From an uncultured Phycisphaerales bacterium (GTDB taxonomy: Bacteria > Planctomycetota > Phycisphaerae > Phycisphaerales > SM1A02), in the NCBI GenBank assembly GCA_946886375.1, contig CAMPIL010000079.1:1-11692 (forward strand): a DNA stretch of 11,692 nt. The letters are read 5' to 3'. The notes below the pieces were generated by a model. It had not been told where the DNA came from. It worked only from the letters and a program-made list of their open reading frames with translations, and did no database searches. The position numbers were made by a program, and so were the translations under genes. Positions within the stretch are counted from its first letter, which is position 1, and each line of letters begins with the position of its first letter. This document shows, piece after piece, positions 1 through 6,706 of the stretch.

Positions 1-1172
1 CACCCGCCTCGATCGCTTCAACCGGCGACGCGATCCCCGACAGCCACGCCGGAGCGAACGAGCATTCCGCCCCCCGTCCGCGGATCAAGGCCGCCCAGTT
101 CCGCCGCCTTGAGGAGTTTGTCGTCGGCACGAGCAACAAACTCGCCTACGCCGCCGCGTTGCGCCTGGCCGAGCAATCCGACGCCCGATGCATCTCGCCG
201 CTGTTCATCCATGGCGAATGCGGCGTGGGCAAGACCCATCTGCTCCAGGGTGTTTGCCAGCGGTTTATCGAACTCACCCGCCGATCGCAGCACGTGCGCT
301 ACGTCACCGGCGAGCAGTTCACAAACGAATACATCACCGCGATTCGCAACAACACCATCGACGCCTTCCGGCAGAAGATCCGCAAACTGGATCTGCTGGC
401 GATCGACGATGTTCACTTCCTGTCCAACAAGACCAAGACGCAGGCTGAGTTTCTCTACACGCTTGATGCAATCGACCTGAGCGGCGCGCGGGTGGTTCTG
501 GCCTCCGACAACCACCCCCACCACATCACGCGATTCAATCAGGCACTGGTCAGCCGGTTTCTCTCCGGCATGGTGGTGAAGGTCGAAAAGCCCGATCATG
601 CCATGCGGGCGGAGTTGATTCAGCGGCAGGCGACGGCGCGCGGGCTGCGGATCAACGCCGCCGCCGTCGATCTCATCGCCTCCCAATGCCTTGGGTCAGT
701 GCGCGAACTCGAAGGCGCGATCACCAAACTCGCGGCGTTGAAGACGATGATGAACGGCCACGCGCAGGTGGAAGCAGGCGGCGAAATTGGGATTGTGCTT
801 GCCGAGCAACTATTCCGCGAGCAGATGTGGCGTCCCACGCACACCGTGCGGCTTGCGGCGGTCATCGAAGGCGTCTGCGCCCGCCTCGCCGTGCCCAAGG
901 CCGACATTCTCGCCTCCGGCCGGCATCGCCGGGTGGTGCTGGCGCGCGGATTGGTGGCGTACCTGGCCCGGGAACTGACCACCCACAGTTTCCCGGAAAT
1001 CGCCCAGGCCATGGGCCGTTCCAACCACTCCACCATTCATACCGCCGACCAGCGGCTGCGCAGGCAATTGCATGAGAATGAATCCGTGGACCTCGGTGCA
1101 GGCGATCCGGCGATCAACCTCAAGGAACTGATCGACCAGTTGCGGCGGGCCATCATCGAGCGCAAGCCTTGA
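1..1172 (+). CDS. dnaA: Chromosomal replication initiator DnaA family protein, 5'-truncated by the window edge
   Basis: This is an AAA+ replication initiator that would bind origin DNA and ATP and open the duplex. The frame is open from base 3, giving 389 visible residues, so the true start lies to the left. Numbered from the edge, domain III begins with FVVGTSNKLAYAAALRLAE (39-57). The Walker A motif is GECGVGKTH (71-79), Walker B is LLAIDDVHF (131-139), the sensor 1 region is VVLASDN (164-170), the SRF box with its putative arginine finger is at 184-186, and sensor 2 is VRELEGA (233-239). Domain IV, the DNA-binding helix-turn-helix, covers about 304-352 and carries GRSNHST where the usual signature is GGRDHTT. 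The first 35 visible residues are a low-complexity linker, and domain I is outside the window. The gene is followed by a HEAT-like gene rather than dnaN, so it could be a second DnaA paralogue. The family call is secure. Confidence 0.95.
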   Translation, partial: PASIASTGDAIPDSHAGANEHSAPRPRIKAAQFRRLEEFVVGTSNKLAYAAALRLAEQSDARCISPLFIHGECGVGKTHLLQGVCQRFIELTRRSQHVRYVTGEQFTNEYITAIRNNTIDAFRQKIRKLDLLAIDDVHFLSNKTKTQAEFLYTLDAIDLSGARVVLASDNHPHHITRFNQALVSRFLSGMVVKVEKPDHAMRAELIQRQATARGLRINAAAVDLIASQCLGSVRELEGAITKLAALKTMMNGHAQVEAGGEIGIVLAEQLFREQMWRPTHTVRLAAVIEGVCARLAVPKADILASGRHRRVVLARGLVAYLARELTTHSFPEIAQAMGRSNHSTIHTADQRLRRQLHENESVDLGAGDPAINLKELIDQLRRAIIERKP

Positions 1173-1196
1173 CGTTCACCGGGCCCGCCTTGCGGT

Positions 1197-1215
1197 GCAC
1201 CTGATACACTGGTGC
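1197..1215 (+). promoter_or_regulatory. Possible promoter -10 box TACACT inside a short inverted repeat
   Basis: TACACT at 1205-1210 lies 6 nt before the ATG at 1217, so a transcript starting at the usual distance would be nearly leaderless. A perfect inverted repeat GCACC (1197-1201) / GGTGC (1211-1215) encloses TGATACACT. I see no convincing -35 box at 17 bp and no Shine-Dalgarno site. A similar TACACT precedes the next plus-strand gene, which supports it slightly. Confidence 0.3.
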
Positions 1216-1216
1216 C

Positions 1217-2740
1217 ATGCTGCGCATGATTGGATCGACCGGCCGCTGGCGCCGATTCACAGTTGCATCAACCGTCGCGCTGTTGCTGGCGCTCGTCGCC
1301 GACGGCGTTGCCGGGGCGCAGCCGGCCGATTCAACCGAGGCGTCGCTGCGCATCCTCAAGCGCGCGGTCACCACCCAGCGCGATGGCAGCCACCTGTCAC
1401 TCCTCTTCGCGCTGCGGCAACTGCATGACCCGGACCTGCAATCGCTCTTCCAGCAACTGGTTCAGAGCGATCAATGGCAGATTCAAGTTCACGGCGTGCT
1501 TGGCCTAGGTGAAATCAATTCCCCGAAACACATCGATGCGCTCTCCATTGAACATCTGCTGCCCCAGGCGCAAGACGCGGTCATCGCCACCGCGCTTGAT
1601 CTGGAACTGCTCTCGGCCGAGCAGATCGAAACGGTGCTGAAATCGACTGAACTGCAACCCATGGCCCGGCTGGTTCTGCTGGCGGAACTTGTCATGCTGC
1701 AGAAGCCCGTCGACTCCGAGCAACTCCAGGCGCTGACGAAATCCGATGATGAACACATCTGCGGCCTCGCCTCGGCGCTGCTGGCCCAACTGGGACAGAC
1801 GCCCGCAGTGACCGAGTTCCGTTCGCGGCTGCAATCGATGGAGCCGCGCCGGCGCGATGATCTGGAACTCTGGCTCATCGAAGCCATCCGCAGATACAAA
1901 CTTTCAGCGTGCCTGGACTGGATCAACCAGATGCTCGAGCGGCCCGGCCTGCACGCGGACATCGCATCGCATGGCGTGCTCACCCTGCTTGAGCTGGATC
2001 GCACAGCCGGCCTCGCCGTCTGGAAAAAGTTCCTCGGCGATCAGCCTTCGTATCAGCAGCGCGTGCGATACTGCATGCTGCTGCTGGCCAGCGGCGGCGA
2101 TGCGCCAGCCGATGTGTACAACCGCCTCGCCCCCGCGCCCGATGAAGACCTGCTTCTCAAGATGGTTGCCCTTGGCACAGCGCTCGCAAACAAAAGCGAT
2201 CCCACCCAGCCGTTCATCCAATTGCTCAACCTGGGCAACATCAAGACCAGCCAATGGGCTCTCGATCACCTTGCCAAGCTCCCTCCCGCGACAGCCGCCC
2301 CGATCTACGCCCACCTGATCGACCGCGCGCAGGATGAACAAACACCTGGCGATGTGATTGCCCACGCCGTGCGCGCCTCCTCCAAACTGTTCGAAATCGA
2401 TCCCGGCATGGTGCTTGAGCGGCTCAAGAACGCGCCCGATGACAGCGTGAAGCAGCAGGCCATTCTGCTGGGGTTGTTCGAATCTGATTCGCAGACCACT
2501 GGTGAAGCGGCAGCGACGTTGAACCGCATCGGTTCGGGCCGGGCCGATTCCCTGGCGCTGCTGCTCATGGCCCGCCACGCCAAAACGCTGGAGAAAGTCG
2601 ACGTCGCGCAACTCGGCACCATCGCCGCAGGCGGCGGCCGGCTCTCAGACATCCTCCAGGTGCAGGCGGCCTGGCTCTATCTCAAACACACCAACCAGAC
2701 CGCCCGCGTGATGAGCGAATTGTTCGCCCAAGGCAATTGA
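1217..2740 (+). CDS. Exported HEAT-like repeat protein of unknown function
   Basis: I do not recognise a specific family. The 507-residue protein begins with a typical signal peptide: basic residues (RWRR at 10-13), a hydrophobic core (about 14-28) and a likely signal peptidase I site after AGA at residue 34, so it should act outside the cytoplasmic membrane. The remainder is almost entirely helical, with repeating amphipathic helix pairs rich in Leu and Ala, such as LLFALRQLHDPDLQSLFQQL near the N-terminus. This is the pattern of HEAT or armadillo-type solenoids, which usually serve as protein-binding scaffolds. No catalytic motif, lipobox or further membrane segment is visible. The start at 1217 has no Shine-Dalgarno site; a second ATG three codons downstream is possible. 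It lies 44 bp after dnaA on the same strand but probably has its own promoter. Function is unknown. Confidence 0.8.
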   Translation: MLRMIGSTGRWRRFTVASTVALLLALVADGVAGAQPADSTEASLRILKRAVTTQRDGSHLSLLFALRQLHDPDLQSLFQQLVQSDQWQIQVHGVLGLGEINSPKHIDALSIEHLLPQAQDAVIATALDLELLSAEQIETVLKSTELQPMARLVLLAELVMLQKPVDSEQLQALTKSDDEHICGLASALLAQLGQTPAVTEFRSRLQSMEPRRRDDLELWLIEAIRRYKLSACLDWINQMLERPGLHADIASHGVLTLLELDRTAGLAVWKKFLGDQPSYQQRVRYCMLLLASGGDAPADVYNRLAPAPDEDLLLKMVALGTALANKSDPTQPFIQLLNLGNIKTSQWALDHLAKLPPATAAPIYAHLIDRAQDEQTPGDVIAHAVRASSKLFEIDPGMVLERLKNAPDDSVKQQAILLGLFESDSQTTGEAAATLNRIGSGRADSLALLLMARHAKTLEKVDVAQLGTIAAGGGRLSDILQVQAAWLYLKHTNQTARVMSELFAQGN

Positions 2741-2747
2741 AGCGCGC

Positions 2748-2776
2748 GTTCTTCACGGAAATAAAAGTCGAAGAAC
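2748..2776. other. Inverted repeat after the HEAT-like gene
   Basis: GTTCTTC (2748-2754) pairs with GAAGAAC (2770-2776) around a 15-nt A-rich loop, just after the stop codon of the preceding gene. No T-run follows, so it is at best a weak terminator or RNA-processing stem. Confidence 0.25.
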
Positions 2777-2823
2777 ATCGCCCCCAGCCGATTGGTGTGA
2801 ACGGCTCCCGTTTCGCCGGCCGC

Positions 2824-2829
2824 TACACT
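2824..2829 (+). promoter_or_regulatory. Possible promoter -10 box TACACT before the aminotransferase gene
   Basis: TACACT ends 13 nt before the ATG at 2843, predicting a transcript leader of only about 7 nt. The same hexamer lies before the HEAT-like gene. No good -35 box is seen at the standard distance and no Shine-Dalgarno site precedes the start codon. The call rests on the repeated hexamer and its position. Confidence 0.3.
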
Positions 2830-2842
2830 TCTTGAACCTGCC

Positions 2843-4066
2843 ATGGCCACCCCCATCCCACTCAGTTCGCCAGATATCACCGAACACGAAATCCGCGCCG
2901 TCGTGCAAACCCTGCAAAGCGGACGCCTGAGCATCGGCCCGCGACTGGAAGAGTTCGAACGCATGGTCGGCCGCCGCGTGAACCGCCCCCACGCCGTGGG
3001 CGTCAACTCCGGCACATCCGGCCTGCACCTGGTGCTGCTCGCCCTGGGCGTCGGCCCCGGCGATGAAGTCATCACGCCCGCGTTCAGTTTCGTCGCCTCG
3101 GCCAACTGCATCCTCTACGTCGGCGCCCGGCCTGTCTTCGTCGATTGCGATCCCGGCACGTACAACATGCGCGCCGAGGACGTCGAAAAGGCCATCACCG
3201 AAAAAACCCGCGCCATCATCGGCGTCGAAGTCTTCGGCAACCCCGCAGGCATGCTCGAACTCGCTGCGCTCGCAGCCCGATACGAAATCCCTTTCGTCGA
3301 AGACGCTTGCGAAGGCCTCGGCGGGTGCAAAGGAACCGATCCCATCGGCCGCTTCGGCCGCGCCGCCGTCTTCGGCTTCTATCCCAACAAGCAGATCACC
3401 ACGGGCGAAGGCGGAATGATCGTCACCCACGACGACAAACTCGCGGACCTCTGCAGATCGCTGCGCAACCAGGGCCGCGCCGCAAACAATTACGCCTCAG
3501 GAACCGGCGGCCACTCCCCAAGCCCATACGACACACTCCCGGGCCTGGGAAGCGGACTCGGCGCAGCACTCGGCTCATGGCTCGTGCACGAACGCGTCGG
3601 CTACAACTTCAGATTAAGCGAACTCAACGCAGCCCTCGGCGTCGCGCAAATGCAACGCCTCGACGAAATCATCGAAGAGCGTCAGCGCGTCGCAGGCGAA
3701 TACACCCGCAGGCTCATGGGAAATCCCCACCTGGTCGTCCCCACCGTCGATGAAGACACCGTCATGAGCTGGTTCGTCTACGTCGTGCGATTGACCGACC
3801 AATTCAGCGCCGATGACCGCGACACCATCCTCGAAGGACTTCGCAGGCACGAAATCGGCGCGAGCAACTACTTCCCGCCCATTCCACTGCTGCCGCCTTA
3901 TCGCAGATTATTTGGCTTCCACCCCGGCGACTTCCCCATGGCCGAATCCGTCAGTCAGCGAACGATCGCACTGCCGTTCTACAATCGCCTGACCGAAGAA
4001 GAAATCACCCTCGTCTGCGACACGCTGGAACTCATGATCAAGCGCCTGACCTTCGCGCGGGACTGA
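2843..4066 (+). CDS. DegT/DnrJ/EryC1/StrS-family PLP-dependent sugar aminotransferase
   Basis: Family members transfer an amino group, usually from glutamate or glutamine, to a nucleotide-linked keto sugar used in surface polysaccharide, glycan or natural product synthesis. The 407-residue length is slightly above the usual 370-400. Visible fold-type I landmarks are NSGTSGLHL (55-63, phosphate binding), the TPAFSFVASAN strand (78-88), VEDACEGLG (152-160, Asp154 contacting the pyridine ring) and FYPNKQITTGEGG (179-191), where Lys183 is the Schiff-base lysine. GYNFRLSELNAALG (253-266) is the conserved active-site segment. A Gly/Ser/Pro-rich stretch at about 212-246 is longer than in most relatives and accounts for the extra length. 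No other sugar gene is adjacent, so the substrate cannot be told. The start has no Shine-Dalgarno site but the N-terminus PIPLSSPDI is typical for the family. Confidence 0.93.
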   Translation: MATPIPLSSPDITEHEIRAVVQTLQSGRLSIGPRLEEFERMVGRRVNRPHAVGVNSGTSGLHLVLLALGVGPGDEVITPAFSFVASANCILYVGARPVFVDCDPGTYNMRAEDVEKAITEKTRAIIGVEVFGNPAGMLELAALAARYEIPFVEDACEGLGGCKGTDPIGRFGRAAVFGFYPNKQITTGEGGMIVTHDDKLADLCRSLRNQGRAANNYASGTGGHSPSPYDTLPGLGSGLGAALGSWLVHERVGYNFRLSELNAALGVAQMQRLDEIIEERQRVAGEYTRRLMGNPHLVVPTVDEDTVMSWFVYVVRLTDQFSADDRDTILEGLRRHEIGASNYFPPIPLLPPYRRLFGFHPGDFPMAESVSQRTIALPFYNRLTEEEITLVCDTLELMIKRLTFARD

Positions 4067-4080
4067 CGCCCAAAGCGCGA
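4053..4080. terminator. Possible shared hairpin between convergent genes
   Basis: TCGCGC (4053-4058) pairs with GCGCGA (4075-4080), and an inner GGG/CCC extends the stem with an AAA bulge. The hairpin spans the aminotransferase stop codon and sits in the 23-bp gap between two convergent genes, where a bidirectional terminator would be useful. There is no T-run on either side, so this is a weak call. Confidence 0.25.
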
Positions 4081-4089
4081 TCCACGCCC

Positions 4090-5094
4090 TCACGCCGCCT
4101 TCTCCTCCGGCAGATCAAACCCGCTCGCGGGCGTCCACAACCCCCCGGTTTGCGCGTTCGGCTGCATCACTTTCATTCCATTTGGCTTCGCCGTCTGCGA
4201 CTTCGGCCTCGACTCGTTCCGGGAAACCATCACCCGCGACAAGTCCGTGAAATTCGGCATCTCGAACGGCGCGACCGGCAGATACTTCGTCACGCCCGCA
4301 ACCACTACACATATATGATTGCCCTGGCCATACCGAAATGCACGCTGCATCTCCGCCAATGATAACTTCGGCTGCGCCGCCCGCGTTCCTTTTTTCGCTG
4401 ACCTATGACCGCCGGAATGGCCACCCTCTGACCTCTGCTCCACCCCCGGCAGCTCCGGCAGCACCACTTCCTTATATTCGCTCCCAGGCTCCAGACCATA
4501 CACCTCGCGATATTCCTTCATTAAGCCGCCGGTGGTCTGCTTGGGATATCGCAACTGCTCGTTCCTGCCGCGATGCGTTCGGCCCACCCAGAAAATATGC
4601 ACGCGGCCCTTGCGCCGCGAGCCGTGCCGCGCTGCGATCGCTTCAAACCCGCACGCGTTCCAGAACTCGTTGGCCTCGATGTCCTGCGCGCACCACAAGC
4701 CGATCAACCTGACATTCGGCTCCATGTGATCGATGAAATGCTGCACAAGCGCCGTCCCCATCAATCGCCTGCGCGCATCATAAGAAACCGCTGCCTGATA
4801 AATAATCCCGAAATGCGGATCGCGCAAATACGTCCCCTTGCCCAGCAGGTACGCAGCAGGTTCATCATTCTCCAATGCGATCGAAACCTTGCCGTTGGCG
4901 ATGTTCCACTCCAGCGCGCTGGTCGGCAGGAATCCAACCTGGTTGGAATACTTCTTCTGAAGGTGATCCAGGAACTTGATGTCGCTGCCGCGCGATCCCT
5001 CGGTCCCGGGGGCAGCGGGAATCGCGCTGCGGATCGTCACGCACTTATGTTCGCCCTCAGGCAGCATCGCAAGTTGTTCCGCGGTTCGGATCAT
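4090..5094 (-). CDS. GNAT-family N-acetyltransferase with a long C-terminal extension
   Basis: This protein probably transfers an acyl group from acyl-CoA to an unknown amine. Residues about 38-156 fit a GNAT fold: FLDHLQKKYSNQVGFLPTSA (41-60) and the strand VSIALENDEPAAYLLGKG (70-87). These are followed by AAVSYDARRRLMGTALVQHF (101-120), whose RLMGTA part stands in for the acetyl-CoA loop Q/RxxGxG/A. ANEFWNACGFEAIAAR (141-156) is the usual final segment. The protein is 334 residues, about twice a minimal GNAT. Residues 180-334 match no family I know and include a basic Gly/His/Lys-rich linker near 222-240. The ATG at 5094 follows a GAGGA site (5102-5106) at 7 nt. It is the last gene of the minus-strand cassette, after a 55-bp gap containing a hairpin. 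GNATs of this type also occur in phages and mobile elements. Substrate is unknown. Confidence 0.8.
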   Translation of the reverse strand: MIRTAEQLAMLPEGEHKCVTIRSAIPAAPGTEGSRGSDIKFLDHLQKKYSNQVGFLPTSALEWNIANGKVSIALENDEPAAYLLGKGTYLRDPHFGIIYQAAVSYDARRRLMGTALVQHFIDHMEPNVRLIGLWCAQDIEANEFWNACGFEAIAARHGSRRKGRVHIFWVGRTHRGRNEQLRYPKQTTGGLMKEYREVYGLEPGSEYKEVVLPELPGVEQRSEGGHSGGHRSAKKGTRAAQPKLSLAEMQRAFRYGQGNHICVVVAGVTKYLPVAPFEMPNFTDLSRVMVSRNESRPKSQTAKPNGMKVMQPNAQTGGLWTPASGFDLPEEKAA

Positions 5095-5114
5095 TGTTGT
5101 TTCCTCACTTCAAT

Positions 5115-5146
5115 TCGCTGCGGAAGCGGTTTGGCCTCCGCAGCGA
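5115..5146 (-). other. Perfect 10-bp stem-loop before the GNAT gene
   Basis: TCGCTGCGGA (5115-5124) and TCCGCAGCGA (5137-5146) form a perfect 10-bp stem with a 12-nt loop. It lies in the 55-bp gap between the upstream small gene and the GNAT gene, ending about 8 nt before the GNAT Shine-Dalgarno site. There is no T-run. It could be a transcript-stabilising stem, an attenuator or a protein-binding palindrome. Confidence 0.5.
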
Positions 5147-5149
5147 TGC

Positions 5150-5473
5150 TTACATCATGGTCACGGGAAAATCAGAGAACCCCTGCACGTTCCTGCCGAA
5201 CTCATCGACCAGTCCGAACGGCGGCGGCCCGAACGTCACCGACTCCGCCTGCACGCGCGTGCTCATGACCAGCAGAATCTTGCTCGGCTCGCCGCCGGGC
5301 TGTCGAACATCAAGCACGCTCGCGCCCTCGAGATTCGCGACCGTCCAAGGCGTCGGATCGTTGTTTACGATCGTGACGTCGTGATTGAATTCGATCACAA
5401 CCTCGATGACATCGGCCTGCCACGCCAGCACCGGCACGGTCAACGACGGATCAGGGAAACGTCGGGATGGCAT
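5150..5473 (-). CDS. Small beta-rich protein of unknown function, second of an overlapping pair
   Basis: I do not recognise a named family. The 107-residue product alternates hydrophobic and polar residues in a way typical of beta-sandwich domains: VIEVVIEFNHDVTI (22-35), SKILLVMSTRVQAESVTFG (64-82) and a Gly/Phe-rich tail. The layout resembles bacterial Ig-like domains and parallels the preceding gene. No signal peptide or membrane segment is seen. I chose the ATG at 5473, which overlaps the end of the upstream gene by 23 nt in a different frame. Only a G-run 3 nt before the start is available as a binding site, so translation is probably coupled to the upstream gene. A longer reading of the frame from 5527 would add a Cys-rich stretch inside the upstream gene and is less likely. 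Confidence 0.6.
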   Translation of the reverse strand: MPSRRFPDPSLTVPVLAWQADVIEVVIEFNHDVTIVNNDPTPWTVANLEGASVLDVRQPGGEPSKILLVMSTRVQAESVTFGPPPFGLVDEFGRNVQGFSDFPVTMM

Positions 5474-5810
5474 ACACCCCCGCAGGCACAAAACCGCCTG
5501 CTGGCGTGCGAATGCCCAAATCTCCATCGCCGACAGTCAAATCCGTGCCTTGCACGCTGCCGGTGAACACAAGTTCGACAACCGTCTCGCTCACCTGTGA
5601 CATGCTCTGCACCGTCTCCGCACCGCCCGCGCCTGCCGTGAACAACGGCAAACGACCCGGCAGCACGCGTCCGTTGAACGTCAAGCGAATGGTGTTCGCC
5701 GCCGTCGCATCCACTTCCGTAATCACCGCTGAAACGCTTCGCAGCGGAACCGAAGGATCAAGCGCTGCACGATTGCGCGCGTTCGTCTTTTTCATTGTTC
5801 GCAAACCCAT
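5451..5810 (-). CDS. Small beta-rich (Ig-like) protein of unknown function, first of an overlapping pair
   Basis: This 119-residue protein starts at an ATG preceded by AGGAG (5819-5823) at 8 nt, a clear initiation signal. A basic N-terminal tail (MGLRTMKKTNARNR) leads into a predicted beta-rich domain: VSAVITEVDATAANTIRLTF (26-45), then ETVVELVFTGSVQGTDLTVG (75-94) and a Gly-rich end. The order 'strand with TFNGRV, loop, strand with VELVF, turn, DLTVG' is the pattern of short bacterial Ig-like domains used as structural or adhesive modules. The basic tail is too polar for a signal peptide. It is followed by the overlapping 107-residue gene and preceded by a 128-bp repeat-bearing gap. Function is unknown; the pair may form a heteromer. 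Confidence 0.65.
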   Translation of the reverse strand: MGLRTMKKTNARNRAALDPSVPLRSVSAVITEVDATAANTIRLTFNGRVLPGRLPLFTAGAGGAETVQSMSQVSETVVELVFTGSVQGTDLTVGDGDLGIRTPAGGFVPAGVYAIPTFP

Positions 5811-5830
5811 TGTGGTATCTCCTGAAAGAA

Positions 5831-5924
5831 GGCACTAGCCACTGGGCATCAGGCACTAGTGCAAGAAAAACGTTTCGATGAGTGAGATCAGTCATTAGTG
5901 CCCAGTGCCTAATGCCTAATGCCT
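5831..5924. repeat. Heptamer tandem repeats arranged as two inverted arms
   Basis: The right arm (5890-5924) is five consecutive 7-bp units: AGTCATT, AGTGCCC, AGTGCCT, AATGCCT, AATGCCT. The left arm (5831-5858) reads GGCACTA, GCCACTG, GGCATCA, GGCACTA and is broadly the reverse complement of the right arm, separated by an A-rich centre. The element fills most of the 128-bp gap between the FN3-like gene and the small beta-rich pair, and would form an imperfect hairpin in either transcript. It resembles short tandem heptamer repeats known from other bacterial genomes. No ORF of note lies within it. Confidence 0.7.
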
Positions 5925-5938
5925 GATCCTTTCTTGAA

Positions 5939-6706
5939 TCACGCTGCGATCTTCAATTCCTGGCCACCGTCCTCGGTTTGCGTCGTTCCACCCGTGGGAA
6001 TCTGCTGATCCACAGGACCGCCGAACGCAACGATCATCGCCACGCCCAGCGACATCGGACCGGCGAGGCCCTTCGACGTGCGCCAGCGCGCAAAGTACGT
6101 CGCCACCTGGCCCGCCTGCTCCGGCTCGAGTTGGTAGCGAATGGGATTCTTGGTGTACACGCCCACGAACTCCGCCTCGTGCCAGTTCACCGTCGGCTGC
6201 GCACCCACGTGCACGTACAACTCCAGTTGCGTCACCCCCGCCGGCTTGCCGCGCTTGGTCGGCGTGTTTTCATCGGCGTACTCAATCACGTGCTCGCCCG
6301 AAAACGCGCCGCGAATGTTCAGCATCGGCGCACTCTCGGGTGCAGGAATTGGTGTCTTGGTCGGATCATCCAAATGCAAGCCGAGCTGAATCTTGTCCTG
6401 GTTGTCCACGCCCTTCGACGCCTTGATCATCTGGGCATACACCCTGCACGTGCCCTTGGCCGAGGCCTTGATCGCATCCTTCTGCGTCACCAGTCCCATC
6501 GTCCGCGTCGCAGGCGATTGGCACAACACGTACAAATCGCTGTATTGCGTATTGAGGTTGGCGATGATGTCCGCATCGGGCTGACCCAGGCCGTATCGTC
6601 CGGGATCCGCTGACACCAATGTTGACAGGTTGTTCAGCCAATCCCGAAAGCCGGCATCGGTGGCCGGGATGTAGTCGCCGGTCTGTTCAAAGACTTTGTC
6701 GCTCAT
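5939..6706 (-). CDS. Conserved hypothetical protein with helical N-terminus and FN3-like C-terminal domain
   Basis: I recognise the general pattern of an uncharacterised bacterial family but no established function. The 255-residue product opens with a helical region: GFRDWLNNLSTLVSADPGRY (19-38), then about 40-105, where the ATRTMGLVTQKDAIKASAKG stretch resembles the family's helical hairpin. A Pro-rich linker (117-127) leads to a beta-rich domain (about 129-228) with IEYADENTPTKRGKPAGVTQ, LELYVHVG and YFARWRTSKGLAGPMS, which looks like a fibronectin type III fold. A Gly/Thr-rich tail follows. No signal peptide is visible. The ATG at 6706 has GGGAG (6715-6719) at 8 nt, preferred over the in-frame start at 6817, whose extra 37 residues have no binding site. 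It is the first gene of the four-gene cassette. Confidence 0.75.
   Translation of the reverse strand: MSDKVFEQTGDYIPATDAGFRDWLNNLSTLVSADPGRYGLGQPDADIIANLNTQYSDLYVLCQSPATRTMGLVTQKDAIKASAKGTCRVYAQMIKASKGVDNQDKIQLGLHLDDPTKTPIPAPESAPMLNIRGAFSGEHVIEYADENTPTKRGKPAGVTQLELYVHVGAQPTVNWHEAEFVGVYTKNPIRYQLEPEQAGQVATYFARWRTSKGLAGPMSLGVAMIVAFGGPVDQQIPTGGTTQTEDGGQELKIAA

Noticed and set aside
1173..1216. Possible replication origin next to dnaA
   Set aside because: The gap is 44 bp, has no TTATCCACA-like boxes and no AT-rich stretch.
2753..3430. 225-aa open frame on the minus strand
   Set aside because: It is antisense to the start of the aminotransferase, whose family motifs are unambiguous.
4573..5268. 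231-aa open frame on the plus strand
   Set aside because: It is antisense to the GNAT gene and runs into the small beta-rich gene; composition is Arg/Ala-rich with no domain.
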